Shown here: piece after piece, positions 51,034 through 62,599 of the stretch | Numbering within the stretch: the first letter of the stretch is position 1 | Layout of the letters: every line of letters begins with the position of its first letter | Source of the DNA: Asterella californica | Lineage: Eukaryota; Streptophyta; Marchantiopsida; Marchantiales; Aytoniaceae | NCBI GenBank assembly: GCA_036924285.1 | Contig: JAYKYS010000011.1 | Coordinates: 9,176,001-9,240,000 of the forward strand | DNA: 64,000 nucleotides | Direction of reading: 5' to 3' | Position numbers and translations under genes: made by a program | Notes under the pieces: generated by a model | Database searches by the model: none | The model's input: the letters and a program-made list of their open reading frames with translations, nothing else | Told to the model about the DNA's origin: nothing

Positions 51034-51410
51034 TGTAACACTACAGAAACTCTAATCGCGATCCTCAAGAACACTCATGAACAGACGGAAGAACTCTCAA
51101 CTCAACTCAAGGTGGAATGTCTTTCAAGGACCATTCTCCTTCTTTATATAGTTAGATAAGTGCACACCCCAATCCATACTAACCACTCATCAATCCTCAC
51201 ACGGATTGATGACATGGCTTCCATGCAACCCACACAATCAACTACCAATCAAATATCAACACCACCACATTCTTATCCGGTCCCACATACCATGGTCCCA
51301 CTATAGTCAACTCTACACATATCTTATCCGGTCCCACATACCATGGTCCCGCTATAGTCAACTCTACACATAGTTCTAACTATGAGTATAGTTAACTATG
51401 CATGGTTACA
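51034..51410 (-). repeat. 5' LTR of the gypsy element
   Basis: 377 bp, matching 45383-45759 throughout by eye. The minus strand has a TATATAAAG core promoter at about 51142-51151. Confidence 0.95.
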
Positions 51411-51623
51411 CCTGAACTTTGCTTCCTGAACATATCAAAAGAGCCAAGAGACTTGTATGAGCAATTTTCAGTATCACCTTGTAACATGAAGCCTATCCTT
51501 TGAGCAAACCAGCCACAGCCAGGAGCCTAGTGCTTCCCTAAGTAGACTGAACACAACCTTCAAGCTCATATCACAGCCAGAAGGTTCCGTCTTTCCTGAG
51601 GAAAACTCTCAACTCTAAAACGG

Positions 51624-51861
51624 ACAAACTCAAGGACAGATGGAGGAGCCAAGAATCCAAGGCAAGATGGAAAAAGAGACTAAAGCGCATATGCGTGTCC
51701 CAGATTGCTGAGAGGGACAAGGTGTGGTTCTAGAAAGTCCTACACCAAGGCTTTCCGACGTCCTCCCGCTTATCCAAATCGAGGATATATGCTACGCGCT
51801 GTGAGAGATGCGGCCACGCGGAAGAGAACATGGTCCACTATCTTTTCGACTGTCCGTACGT
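51624..51861 (+). pseudogene. LINE ORF2 C-terminal region, right part
   Basis: Continues from 44260. It reads KDRWRSQESKARWKKRLKRI, one stop, and then CERCGHAEENMVHYLFDCPY, the Cys-His zinc-binding motif that ends many plant LINE reverse transcriptases. It is cut by the next LTR at 51862. Confidence 0.7.
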
Positions 51862-53342
51862 TGTCGTGATGTGAATCATTTGACATAGTAAATGATTCAC
51901 TGATCACTGCTGTCGCGTTACTTGGCGCATGTTATTTCTACTCCGACACTTGATGTTTAGTAGTCTTAGAAGTTAGCTCTGTGCTGTTCTTAGTCTTTTA
52001 TGCTTATGGTTGACAACTTTTGCATATGGTGTTAGCTCTGTCATATATTTTGGATCTTAGTAGGTTGATAGTATGATATTTATCTTGTTCAAGCATTCGT
52101 ACGCTTGTGCAAGTGAATTCATACTTATCTATGATACTCAATGTACATGACTTAGATTTACCATGTAGATAGGGTTTAAGCTCGTGGGTTGTACTTACGT
52201 GTTGCCCATGCACGCTTTTAGTTGATTTTAGTTTACTTTTAGGGCTGTATGTCGTTTTAGGTAGTTTAAGTTTTATGCTGGCACTCTAGGGGGCTTGACG
52301 TGGTAGCCTATGAGTGTAGATAAGTTACCAGGTAGTTTAAGGCACAAAATGACAACCAAATGGAGCTATGAACTCCCATTGGTCCATTTTTGTCTTTTGT
52401 TAAACTCTAAGTTTAGAAATAGAGCTCTAGAGTGAATTTCGAGCAATTGGTAAGGACATTGTGAAATCTGAGAGCACAGGGAGAGAGAGCTCGTCGTGCC
52501 AAGCACTGTCAGCAAAACGTTTGATCGATTTGAAGCAATAAAGAAGGAGATATGGCTGATTGAAGTTCGATTTGTGTCAAAATTGTAGCACTTCTGTTGA
52601 ATTTGGGGTTTTGAGTGTCACTCGCAGCAGATTTGAGGAAATTGCTTCAAAACTTCGAGGTTGTGTTCTCTGCCAGCAGGGCTACGATTTCCCAAAAAGT
52701 TTCATATCGATTGAGCGACTGAGTAATTCAGGGCGGCCGCTGAAGCTGAGGGGGTCTGAAAAGCTCTTAATCTAGAGCAGCGACTTCAGAGGAGGAGATC
52801 TGGAGTTCTGTGTACATTCAGGAGTCCCAACTTCACAGGGATGTTCAACATCCTGTAGACTTCGAATACTGTGAGAATATTTGAAATTCATCGAGCCAAT
52901 CTTCTGTTCTAGGTTGAAATAGCCATCTGGGTACCAAAAATTGCTGCAATTTTCTTATTCAGAACTTTTTTGTCCACATCTCAGTGCTGGGAACTGATCT
53001 CAGGCTGAAACTTCATATGTGTATCCAGTAGGACCTCACTTACATGTAGGAGGAGTTCTGAAGCCTAAACCATCTTATGTTTCTGATTCTTGACTGTTAA
53101 AGTTCGCTGACGAACCTTATTAATGTTAGTTTGATCTGATTTTCATTTCCTGAACATACTGGAGGATCCATTCGACCTGTGTGAAGGTTTATAGTGCCCC
53201 TTATGACCTGAAGCCTACCTCTGGATAGTAAACAACCAGAACCTGAAGCCCAGCACTTTCCCAAGTAGTCTTCCCACAACCTTCACGATCATATCACAGC
53301 CAGAAGGTTCCGCCCTTCCCGAGGAAAACTCTCAACTCTACA
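51862..53342 (+). repeat. LTR copy B, 5' LTR of a gag-bearing element
   Basis: About 1.48 kb, homologous to solo LTR copy A, from TGTCGTGATGTGAAT to CTCTACA. Immediately after it TCTGGTGCTTCCACTGAGAG looks like a primer-binding region, and a gag gene starts 70 bases downstream. That order identifies it as a 5' LTR on the plus strand. Divergence from copy A is visible throughout, so the two are separate insertions. Confidence 0.75.
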
Positions 53343-53411
53343 TCTGGTGCTTCCACTGAGAGCTCTTGGGGTGATTGATTGAGAAGGTTGAGTTTACTAC
53401 AAGGAGAGAAG

Positions 53412-54313
53412 ATGGATTGCAAGAGCGCTACTGCTGTTACTTCTACGGCTGCTGCATCTACGTCTACTGCAGCACCTTCTGTAGCACCTGTGACTGCAGC
53501 GACCTCTGTACTTGGTCTGGATACGGCTGAGATTCTGAAGACGCTTGCGGCCTTAGTCCAACAGCATCCGATCGTTGGAGGGGGTGAGTTAAAATCCACC
53601 AAGGCTTTGGAAGCTATTGTGAACAGATGTGGAAGGTTTGAAGGTAGAGATATTTCTAGATATCTGCGTGAGTATAGAGGAGAGATGGAGCTGGTTAGGG
53701 TTACTGATGCTGAGATGATAGCAAGTTTTGAGTTAGCTGTCATTCCTGAGCTGCGGGACCAAATTAGAGATGTACAGAGAAGAAATCTTGGAATCTGGAT
53801 GAGTTTTGAGCGATCTCTTCGAGAAGAGTTTCTTGAGGAGGATTCAGAGAGAGTTACTAGAAGGACATTTCTAGACTGGGTTGAGCAACAACTTGGTCGT
53901 ATGATGAGTCTGAGTGAGTTGCTGAGAGAGTTTGATCGGAGATACCGGCAACTCTCAACTCTAGAGCAAATAACCTTAGATGCTAGGAGAACAGAGCTTT
54001 TCCTGCAAGCTACCGATGATGCTACAGCAGATCGGTTATGTTTTATGTTGGCCGATCGATCTGTTGAGGGAGGTGTTACTATGGATTGAGGGAGAGTTGA
54101 GGATGCTGTGGCTGTACTTACAAGGCAGAGGAGGGGAAGAGTGGCTGTGGGAGGACGTCCGCTTGCAGAAGTGGTCACTCCATCTTATGCTGCTCCTCAA
54201 GTACAGCAGCCTTTGGTCCCTGCTCCCAGACCTGTTGTTCCAGCTGCAGTTCCTTTGATGTTAGTTGTGCCAGCTCCAGCACAAAAGGCACCTGTTCAGA
54301 GACCTGCGGAGAA
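53412..54313 (+). pseudogene. Gag of the LTR-B element
   Basis: From the ATG at 53412 an Ala/Thr/Ser-rich start is followed by a gag-like helical region: RCGRFEGRDISRYLREYRGE, SFELAVIPELRDQIRDVQRR, DWVEQQLGRMMSLSELLREF and LFLQATDDATADRL. A TGA at 54087-54089 breaks the frame, which continues with GRVEDAVAVLTRQRRGR and a Pro/Ala/Val-rich linker. Homology ends near 54313. The zinc knuckle that should follow is on the opposite strand. No polymerase is seen downstream. Confidence 0.65.
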
Positions 54314-54334
54314 CCATGGTCAACAGCTACGGCT

Positions 54335-54570
54335 TTACGGCTCTCCAGTAGAAGAAAGGTGCAGCCTACCATTCCGATAGCGAACCACACCATCTCGCAA
54401 AGCAGCTGTGAGCTCTTGACAGTCTCCTCGGAAGTGATCAGGACAGTCACACCAGATACATCTACGAACAGGAGCACCTCCTGGACGTGCAGCAGCAGGT
54501 GCCGATGGCTGCTGTCTCTGCAATCCAGCTAGCTCTATCTTCAGCTCTCGCATCTGCCGAATCATGATAA
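54335..54570 (-). pseudogene. Inverted gag zinc-knuckle segment
   Basis: The minus strand encodes MRELKIELAGLQRQQPSAPA and then the CCHC-like knuckle CIWCDCPDHFRGDC. It belongs functionally after the plus-strand gag but points the other way, which indicates a local inversion. Confidence 0.6.
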
Positions 54571-55600
54571 ACCGTAGCAAGACTACGGGTTTCATTTTGG
54601 AGAGATGGAGACGTATATGGAGGGAGGAGCGCGAGACGCTCGAGGAAATCAGAGAGTCGAGAAGACCAAATTCTAACAATGAAGATATTGTGAGAGAGGA
54701 CAACACGACCACCATGGAGGATGCAGAATCGTCCTAGGAGAGATGGAAACGAAACGACAAACACACGAGATGGACAACGATCCATCTCTCGACGAGATGT
54801 GTGGAGATGCGCAATCGGAAGACGAGCAAGAAGCGTAAGTGGATTTCTTTGAGACGAAGGTCGAAGGACCAGATTCTTGATTTCGAGCACGACAAGGGTG
54901 CCACTGCGTCCTCGAAGAAAACTGCCAGCAGGTGTAAGATGAGAGTAGGCAGAGTAAAAGCAGACATAGGTGGAAAGGTATGCAACAACCGAATGCAAAG
55001 TAACCTGGTGGGTATGAGAAAAGAGACCACGAGCGGGGAAGCGAGGGTCAGGAGTGATTTTAGTCAGTCGAGTGACAAGACTCCAGTCGAGGTAGGTTTT
55101 GTCCACACCGAGGATAACTCTCTGTATCATGACAAGACTATAAAGTTTAAGGAGACACGTCTCTTTTAAAATAAAATAAAATAGAATAAATAAATAAATA
55201 AAGTGGGAAAGTTAGAATGAAGAGAGTTGAGTGATATGTAAATCAGTCCAACTATAATCTTCACTGGGTTGTTGTGGCAGTACTAGCTACAGTAGCTAAA
55301 GCTCGCAAGACTGTAGAACAAGGCTTGCGAGCTGGAGAGAGAGGAGAATTGGAGGAGAACCAGAGGAGCTGAAGAGGAAGTTAGTAGCTAGATCTCCTAA
55401 GTGAATCAATTCTAGCACAATTTGTTCCTGAATCAAAACACTCAGCCGAGGTGAACGCAGACACATAGAGCACACAGCAGCACCTAGAGTTCACATTGAA
55501 CTACTACATACGTTAGATTTTTCTCATTCACTTCTTGGATAATCAGAAAAACCTTGGAGATTTATTGCGGGATAAAACAAGGAGCGGTTAGTTTTTTGCT
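54571..55600. other. No gene recognised
   Basis: Overlapping long frames exist on both strands (54462-55130 minus, 54801-55169 plus) without known motifs. An AAAAT/AAAT microsatellite lies at about 55168-55201. Confidence 0.45.
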
Positions 55601-55608
55601 CAAATTCT

Positions 55609-58562
55609 TCATATTGAGAAGAACAAAGTCCCCAACTCCTGCTTCGACACATGTGTGTTCCTTCCTGTTTCTCTTATTGTGTCTTCGCACTTTAGATTCA
55701 TAATCGCCGTCGACCATGCTTGCAACATCGCCTTCAGCATGGACAATTTCTGTATATGCTTTATTTGACCTGTGAGCATAAGCTCTTGTGCCGTCCAGTT
55801 GAGCGGACTATCACGTTTCTTCTTCTTGTGGTGAGCATCCTTGATCATTTCCTCTCCCATTTTAACCCAATCTTCCTCCTTGTGTTCCAAAATCTTAGCA
55901 CACTACACCAGCAGCGCTGCCTTACTTTGGTCATCAGATTGTATGATATCCATCCCTCCCTCTATTTTGGTAGTTTGGATGTCCTTCCACGCTATCAGCG
56001 ACACCTTCTTGGTTCCTTGCTTAGTCCTTCCCCATACGAATTTCCTACATAATTTCTCTAGCCTCTCTGTACCGTACTTAGGAAGTGTGATTCTAGTAAA
56101 CAGGTGGCTAGGCATTGCCTTGAGTATGTGCTTCACTATTATGAGTCTTGTTGCGAGCGACAGCGATCTGTAGGTCCAGTAGTTGAGTTTTTTACTGATT
56201 TTTCTCTCTATGTACTGCAGGTGGTCTACCGGCCCAATGTTTCTTCTTATTGGGTATCCCAGGTACCTGATGACTTTGCATGGGACAACGATGTGACAGC
56301 CGTTGTTTACCATCCATTGAGATATCTCCGTAACTGCCATAGGGATTAGGGTCAATTTTTTAAGATTTAGTCTCACCCCCGAGATCTTCTCGTACCATTG
56401 TATCGTGTTTTGGACCGCCTCGAAGTTTCTTGCTGTCACTTTGATGTGGATCCTAGTGTCACCTGCAAATAGTTGGTGCAAGAGAGACCTCCCTGCACTT
56501 ATTTTGACTCTTTCGATCACTCCTTGTCTCTGCTTCTCATCCATCATCGTCATTAACGGTACCGTCGCGATTGCAAAGAGCATGGGTGTTAGAGGGCATC
56601 CTTGTCGCACTTCTCGTTCAAGATTAATTTCCATTGTGAAGTCTCTCTGCATGTGGATTTTAGAGTAGCGCTCACAATGAGACCTTTTGTCAGTCTTATG
56701 AACGTCGGATCAATGTTCATTGCTTTCATTGTTTCTCAAAGGTATGTGTGGTTGATCCGGTTGTACGCCTTCTCAAAGTCAAGCTTGAGGAAAGCAGTTG
56801 GTAGTCGCTTGTGTTTTGTCCATTCCTGCCTCAGTTTGAAGGGTCAAGATGTTGTCCGAGATGTTGCGACCTTTGATAAACCCTTTCTGACGGTTGTCAA
56901 TGACTTCAAGAAGATCAACCCGCAGTCTATTCGCCATCACCTTCGTTATGAGCTTATAAGCAATGTTAAGCATAGATATTGACCTCCAGTTCCGCAGTCG
57001 TTACAGTTCTCCTTCTTTGAGTATTAGCTTGATGACCCCTGCTTTGCCGTCCACGTGGGATGTTCAGTGTGCCAAAATCGCTTGATCATCTCTTGTAAGT
57101 TGGCTTCCATCTCTTTAACCATTGCTTTAAGAGTCTCCGCTGTCATGTCGTCCAGTCTTGAGGACTTCTTCGCTTTCAGTTCAAGAATCATATGATGGAT
57201 TTCCTCGTTAGAAGGCAATTCTTTCAGTTTTCGGTTCTGAGCATCGGATATCTTCTTCTTAGTGAGACTTAGCGCTAGCCTCCTCAGGACCTTCTCGTCC
57301 TCTACCTCTTGATCTCTCGTAAAGAGCTCTTGGTAGAATCTGTGTAGTTCTTTGATGATGTCTTCTCTTTTTGTGATCCACTCACCTTCTTCCGTCTGCA
57401 GGGACACCATCGATTCTTTTATTTGTTTGGCTCGTAGGATAGCGAAGAAGTATTTCGATGGACATCACCCTCCCGTAACCACTTGTGGTGACTCCACCTT
57501 CTCCATCTCACCGCTTGCCGATGCTTCAGTCTTCTAATTTCTGTGGAGAGTTCGCTCAGTCGCTCTTTATTCTAGTTGGACTCACTCTCTGCAAGCAAGA
57601 TACGTAACTTCTCTAATTCTTCTAGTTTCTCTTCCTCCTGCCTTCTTTCCCGTGTGATGTTGCTTTCTCTCCTTGCTACTACCTGTTTGGTTGCTCTCCA
57701 CTTGAGCTCTCACTTGATGCGTGGATCTTCAATCGAGTTGACCTCTTCTTTCCATGCTTCCTTCATTTTTTGCAGTATATCCGCTTCATTAAGTCTTTCT
57801 AGATTGACTTTGACGTATGTTCTTCTTCTAACCGACTCTTGTCTTTGTACATGTACTAGGCAGAACACAATCGAGATGTGGTCTGACATCGTTTGTCTAC
57901 CATCATGACGCATTCGTACTTAGGCGTTAGTCCAGTCCGCTCTTTGGGAGATGTAGAAGCGGTCGAGCCTGACTTGATCTAATCTATCACCCACTTTATA
58001 TGCCTAGTGAAGTGAGGACCTGATCTTTGGGACGAACCTAACCATCCATCCTCCAGACCAGCGTTTGGACCAAGGATTGTCATTTCCTTCTCTATGTTCC
58101 ATGTTGTAATGCAGTTCTTCCTACACTATCCACCAGCATTTCCATGCTATTCCAATCTCCTCCAAAGATCCACTTACTTGTCGACCATTGCTCTTCCATC
58201 CATGACCACAAGGTTATCCTTTCTCCTCGTCCGTTCGGCACGTGGATAGAGACTATACTGAGTGTTCCTTTTGACGCGAGCGTGCCGTCTCCCTTTACTC
58301 CTTTATTGGTGATCTTCCAGACGTTCAGCAGGATGATTGTCGCTCCTGCTCGCCCTTTGCTTGTGTAATCGACCACGTATCTGTCCGGTCTGACCAGTTG
58401 ATTTAAGTGAAACTCCGTCTTATCCTCTTGAATCTTCATCTCTTGCAATAACACAACATCCACCTTCTCTGCTTGTTTCCTGATCCATCTTTTAACTATG
58501 TGTAGTCTGTTGGGGTCTCCAAGTCTCCTCACATTCCAGCTTATTGTTTTTGTAGTCATCAT
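55609..58562 (-). pseudogene. LINE ORF2: endonuclease and reverse transcriptase
   Basis: The minus strand shows an apurinic-type endonuclease (ISWNVRRLGDPNRLHIVKRW, VVLLQEMKI, FGGDWNSME). The reverse transcriptase is spread over several frames: SNEEIHHMILELKAKKSSRL, SMLNIAYKLITKVMANRLR, RQKGFIKGRN, VRQGCPLTPMLFAIA, then LFAGDTRI where FADD is expected, and RYLGYPI. The protein nicks target DNA and copies the element RNA there. Many frame changes, and Gly in place of the first catalytic Asp, make it inactive. The C-terminal zinc region is missing, so the 3' end near 55.6 kb is truncated. Confidence 0.9.
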
Positions 58563-58601
58563 CGTTACCAGTTGATTAGAGTCTTCTCAGCGCTCTTGTT
58601 G

Positions 58602-59458
58602 TTAAAACCGAACACCTGTCCTTCTGGTGTTCGGTTTTAAAGGTTGTACTTCTTGTTTGGTCATCTCCATTCCCTCCTCGTCTTGCTCCTGGGTTCTACT
58701 CCCCCTTGTCGTTCCTCTTGGCTCTTCGTCTGTCTCTCTGGTTCCCATCTTGCTTCCCATTTCCCGAGATTGTCTACCTTCTATTGTGTCTCCGATCCGC
58801 GTTTCCTCATGTTCGTGTGTCTCCGGATCATTATCCTCGCTTTCCAGTTCCGTATCCAGGTGAGACTTTTTTCCTTCCTCCCTCCGCTTCCTTTTTTTCT
58901 TGCTAACTTCCAGCGGATACTTTGCTGTTTGATTTACCTTCAGGACTGGAGACGTACCGTGCTGCTCAACCTCCTCCATTTCCTTGGATTCATCGGCTCT
59001 CGAATCGTTTGGTGTTCTACCATGTTCTTCTGCCAAGTCGTCCAGTGGTTGCTCTTCCTCCTCCTGGTTTCCAAGGCCTGGAACCGGTTTGTCTCTATTG
59101 TTGTTGTGTACTCTGCTTGGCTCTCCTTTGTTGCTCTCATCTTTGTTTCTTCCATTGGTGTGAAACTGTCTGGACTTGTGGCACTCTTTGCCCCTTGGTG
59201 TTGTGGTTTGTAGCTCCGGTCTTTTCGATGATGTCCGATTCGACGCTTGGTCTTTCGCTGCCGTTCTGTGCCAGGACAGTTTCGTGCCAAATGGTCCCTC
59301 TTGTGACAAGCAAAGCACGTGTCTAGCATACTCATGTACACAATTCTTTGTGAGTATGCTCCTTCTCTTTCCTCATCATTTACATTGAGCACGTTGTCGT
59401 GTCGTGGACCGGCTCCTATCTGAAATTCAGACTTCGATGCTTGTCGCTCCAAAGACAC
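58602..59458 (-). pseudogene. LINE ORF1, C-terminal part with zinc knuckle
   Basis: The frame from 59458 has SQRIVYMSMLDT and the CCHC zinc knuckle CFACHKRDHLARNC (59317-59276). Hydrophilic sequence follows. After a frame change near RFQALE it continues as EEEEQPLDDLAEEHGRTPND to a stop at 58602, just before ORF2. ORF1 binds the element RNA. Its N-terminal half lies about 2 kb away at 61.38-62.19 kb. Confidence 0.75.
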
Positions 59459-59470
59459 TCATGAGAAAGA

Positions 59471-59961
59471 CAAGCTAGGCTCTAGCTTATGGACTTTTGG
59501 CTTCATTTCGGATCTCCATTTTCATCGCACAGATGGGTAGAGCTCCTTGTCAGCTTTCCATAGGCACTTCATCTACTTCGTTTGGACGCCTAGTGGAGAA
59601 GTTACAAGACTCGAAAGATGGAGAAAACAAGCTAGGCCCCAGCTTACGAGTTTTTGGCACCACTTCGGATCTTCATTTTTATCGCACCAGTGGATAGAGC
59701 TCCTTGTCAGCATTCCATAGGCACTTTGTCTACTTCGTTTGGACGCATAGTGAAGAAGTTACATGACTCGAAAGATGGAGAAAACAAGCTAGGCCCCAGC
59801 TTACGAGTTTTTGGCGCAACTTCGGATCTTCACTTTTATCGCATAGATGGATAGAGCTCGTTGTCAGCTTTCCATGGGCATCTTGGTTACTTCGTTTGGA
59901 CATCCAGAGAAGAAGTTATGTGATTCGAAAGAAGGTAAAATCAAGCTAGGCTTCTAGTTAC
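59471..59961. repeat. 157-bp tandem repeat, three copies plus part of a fourth
   Basis: CAAGCTAGG recurs at 59471, 59628, 59785 and 59942, an exact 157-base period, with about 90 percent similarity by eye. It lies at the edge of the insert in the LINE ORF1. Confidence 0.9.
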
Positions 59962-60239
59962 TTGCTGACTGGGTATTCAGGGCTTCAGGCGTTATATCAA
60001 AGACGCAAGGGGCCTGCTTCTTAATATTCAGGTATTGAGGGTTGAACTTCGTACGTACAGACTGTAACAAGGGGGCTGCTTAAGGGGCTTGCTTGCGCTT
60101 GCGACCTGTCAGCGGACGGTTCGGGAGATTTAGGAGTCCAATGCAAGCGCGCAAGGCGTCGTTGGATTCAGATCTCTGCAGGCTACGCACTGGTTCAAAC
60201 GGTTTGGGAAGAGACGGATCGAGGGTTGTGTTCTGAGAG

Positions 60240-60840
60240 AAATTGAGACGCAGGAAGCAGATTTGAGAGTTTTCAGTTACCTGTGAAGGAGAGTTGGACC
60301 GTTCGGCCGTTCCGGAGTCCAAACTTGCTGTCCTTGGATCCAACGGGATCAGAACACCGAGTTCTACAAGAAATTGAAGACGATACCAGTTTTCATCGGG
60401 CGGTTTGGAAGTTCTGAGTGGAATTGGCTCGCAGGGAAGCGCTGACATCAGATATTCGTTCACCTGCGACCTGAGGTTGGGCTGTACTTCGCGATCGGTG
60501 AGCCAAGCTCTTCGTTCTTGGTGCCTACGCGATCATGGAGTCCTCATGTACGCATAGGAGAAGACTGTAAGTGAATTGGATTGTTGGTTTGGGTGTGGTG
60601 AGCGAATTTGAGCCGTAGGGAACCGATTTACGTCAGTTTTTTGCAACCTGCGACCAAATTTCTTGCGTGGTTTTGCAAGGGGAACTCCAAACGACTTGTT
60701 GGAGTCTTGTTGGGTTCAGGGTAGCTAGATCTATATGTCAAGGAAGACGGATATCAGTTTAGACGATCCGTTTGTGCGGTGTGAGCGATTTTAAACCGCA
60801 GGGAGGAGTTTTTGGAGGTTCGGTCACCAGCGACTGAAAA
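60240..60840. repeat. Diverged tandem repeat of about 180 bp
   Basis: Four diverged copies with CGCAGGGA-type cores and a closing ACCTGCGA motif start near 60244, 60422, 60608 and 60790. There is no coding content. They are part of the same 2-kb insert as the 157-bp repeats. Confidence 0.65.
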
Positions 60841-61374
60841 TCGGCGATATCTCGGCTGTTAGGAGTCGGATCTGAAGGTTTCTTGGGATAACGGAGTCAG
60901 CGGAGAAGACCCTATCGACATCTGAAGTCCGTCCAGCGAAAAGAGGAAGTCCACAGATAGGTCTTTTTCGGTTTCTTCGCTACGGGTTTTGCTCTTTTGA
61001 GTTCGTTAGAGTTCTGGTTGGCTGTATACAGCTTGTGGTAGCTAGCTTTAGCTAAGAGCTTATACATGGATGTGGTTTGGACTTGGGTTTGGATCGCGTG
61101 ATACTGCTTTGGCTCTGTTTGTTAGCAAAGAGAAGTTTCTCTTGCTTTGAGCTACGCTTCGGTGGTTTTGGGTCAGGGTTGTGATTGAGGGGTTGTTTTT
61201 AAGGGCTTTTTGAAGCAGGTTACAGACCGCTCTGGTCTGGTTCTCAATTCTGTGCTCTTAGGAGAAAGAACCGGCAGTGTACATACCTTTGGGAGTGGTA
61301 TATATCGCAGTATTCGCTTTCGTGGTTGTTTTTTCTCTGTCTTGTCTCTGTTTCAGCACACAACATCTCCACAG

Positions 61375-62194
61375 CCAGGAACCTCGCGTTTTCCTGGACA
61401 TCCTTCACGCAATATCCGACACGACAACGTCCGGGAGAGCCTCATTTAGGTTTAGTAGGATGCAGCCTCTGATGCACATGTACTTACAAATTTGCTCGTT
61501 TCATTCGTGATGTACAGGACTTCTCTTATGGTGGATAGCAACTCTCTCCCAAAGCTTTCCTAGTGTGGATATATGTCTGGCAGTTCCACCTATACCGGAG
61601 ATTTCTTGGTATGGATGGCCGACGGCTCGAATGTTGGCTCCTAGGAGAATGCGAAGACTATATTTCAACACATGTAGAGTGGGTGGCTGTCAAGATCTTG
61701 TCGCGTTGGTCCTCCGACTCTACTGTAGTGAGGAAACACCTCCGATTTAACATTCAGATTTTCTTCACCACTATCTCGAGCTCCTGCGTGAGAATGTACT
61801 CAGCCTATTCTTTCACTGTGTCCCTAGATGGGGTGACATCTACCGTGTAGAGGATGCAAGTCCGTTCCTTTAGCATCGGCATCCTATTGAGCACCATTTG
61901 TGTGTTGATGGTGATTGACATTACCTTTTGTCTTTCAGTTGGTGGTGTCTTCTTCCGAAGCATGTCTATGGTTGCTCTGTGATCTTTTCTTTCTTCGCTC
62001 TCGTATTGCCTACCTTCGTGTATTTCAGGATAGGGGTCTTTGCTTCTTCCCGCTTCTCCTTTGAACCTGCTGATGTCTCTCTTGACGCACTTGATTGAAG
62101 TAATCGCTGATTTCCAGACGACTTCTGCTTGCTGCCTCCGTTTATCGCGATCTACCTTGGCGAGTCCACTATCGTACGATGATTTCAAAGGCAC
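61375..62194 (-). pseudogene. LINE ORF1, N-terminal RNA-binding part
   Basis: From 62194 the frame encodes SSYDSGLAKVDRDKRRQQAE to SRDTVKE, then a stop. The following reading frames give VELPDIYPH, FGRELLSTIREVLYITNETS and CIRGCILLNLNEALPDVVVS. These match the DUF4283-type core of plant LINE ORF1 proteins (P-WVELP, then R-CVLLDLN). Several frame changes and stops are present. It is separated from the zinc knuckle by about 2 kb of repeats. Confidence 0.6.
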
Positions 62195-62599
62195 CTACGC
62201 GCTTCCTTTGTGACGTTGTTGGACTCCGTTCGTTCCTGCTGTCTTTGCTGAGTGCCTTTCTTCTATTGACTGAGTACTGACTTCGGTGTTGTTTGCTCCC
62301 TCTCTCTCTTGTGCAGGTGGTGATGCGTAGCATGCGTTTATTATCTTTCTAGGTCTCTCCTTGGCGGAACAGTGGCCTCAGTCTGCAGCGTTGTCGTGTC
62401 CACCAACATCATCTTTTTTTCCTTGTTACATAAAGCTTTCGCAGCTATCTGTTATCTCATCATTTCCAGCTCTGACATGGTTCCCGCCTTCTGCTTTTAG
62501 TATGTTGTGTACCCTCTTCGTCTTGAGTCGCTTAGTATTGAAAAGGCATGCACTGCAAGATCAGTGGGAGCTCGTAAGTTTCCACACGACTGCTCAGAC

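Larger units (their letters stand above)
45383..51410 (-). mobile_element. Complete Ty3/gypsy chromovirus with deleted integrase core
   Basis: 377-bp LTRs at 45383-45759 and 51034-51410 look identical by eye and start TGTAACAC and end GGTTACA. The 5-bp duplication CCTGA flanks both sides (45378-45382, 51411-51415). On the minus strand the order is 5' LTR, primer site, gag, protease, reverse transcriptase, RNase H, integrase remnant, chromodomain, polypurine tract, 3' LTR. Identical LTRs indicate a recent insertion. Two nonsense codons and the integrase deletion mean it could only have moved with proteins from another copy. Confidence 0.95.
44266..51618. repeat. Solo LTR (copy A), split by the gypsy element
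   Basis: 44266-45382 plus 51416-51618 align along their length with 51862-53342. Both begin TGTCGTGATGTGAAT and end ..CTCAACTCTA. The flanks 44261-44265 and 51619-51623 are both AACGG, a 5-bp target duplication. No internal domain remains apart from the later gypsy insertion, so this is a solo LTR left by recombination. Confidence 0.8.

Noticed and set aside
53294..54178. 294-residue minus-strand frame
   Set aside because: Antisense of the LTR-B gag; the plus strand has the recognisable gag pattern.
58644..59213. 189-residue plus-strand frame, Leu/Phe/Ser-rich
   Set aside because: It is the antisense of the LINE ORF1 hydrophilic region, and its hydrophobic look follows from that.
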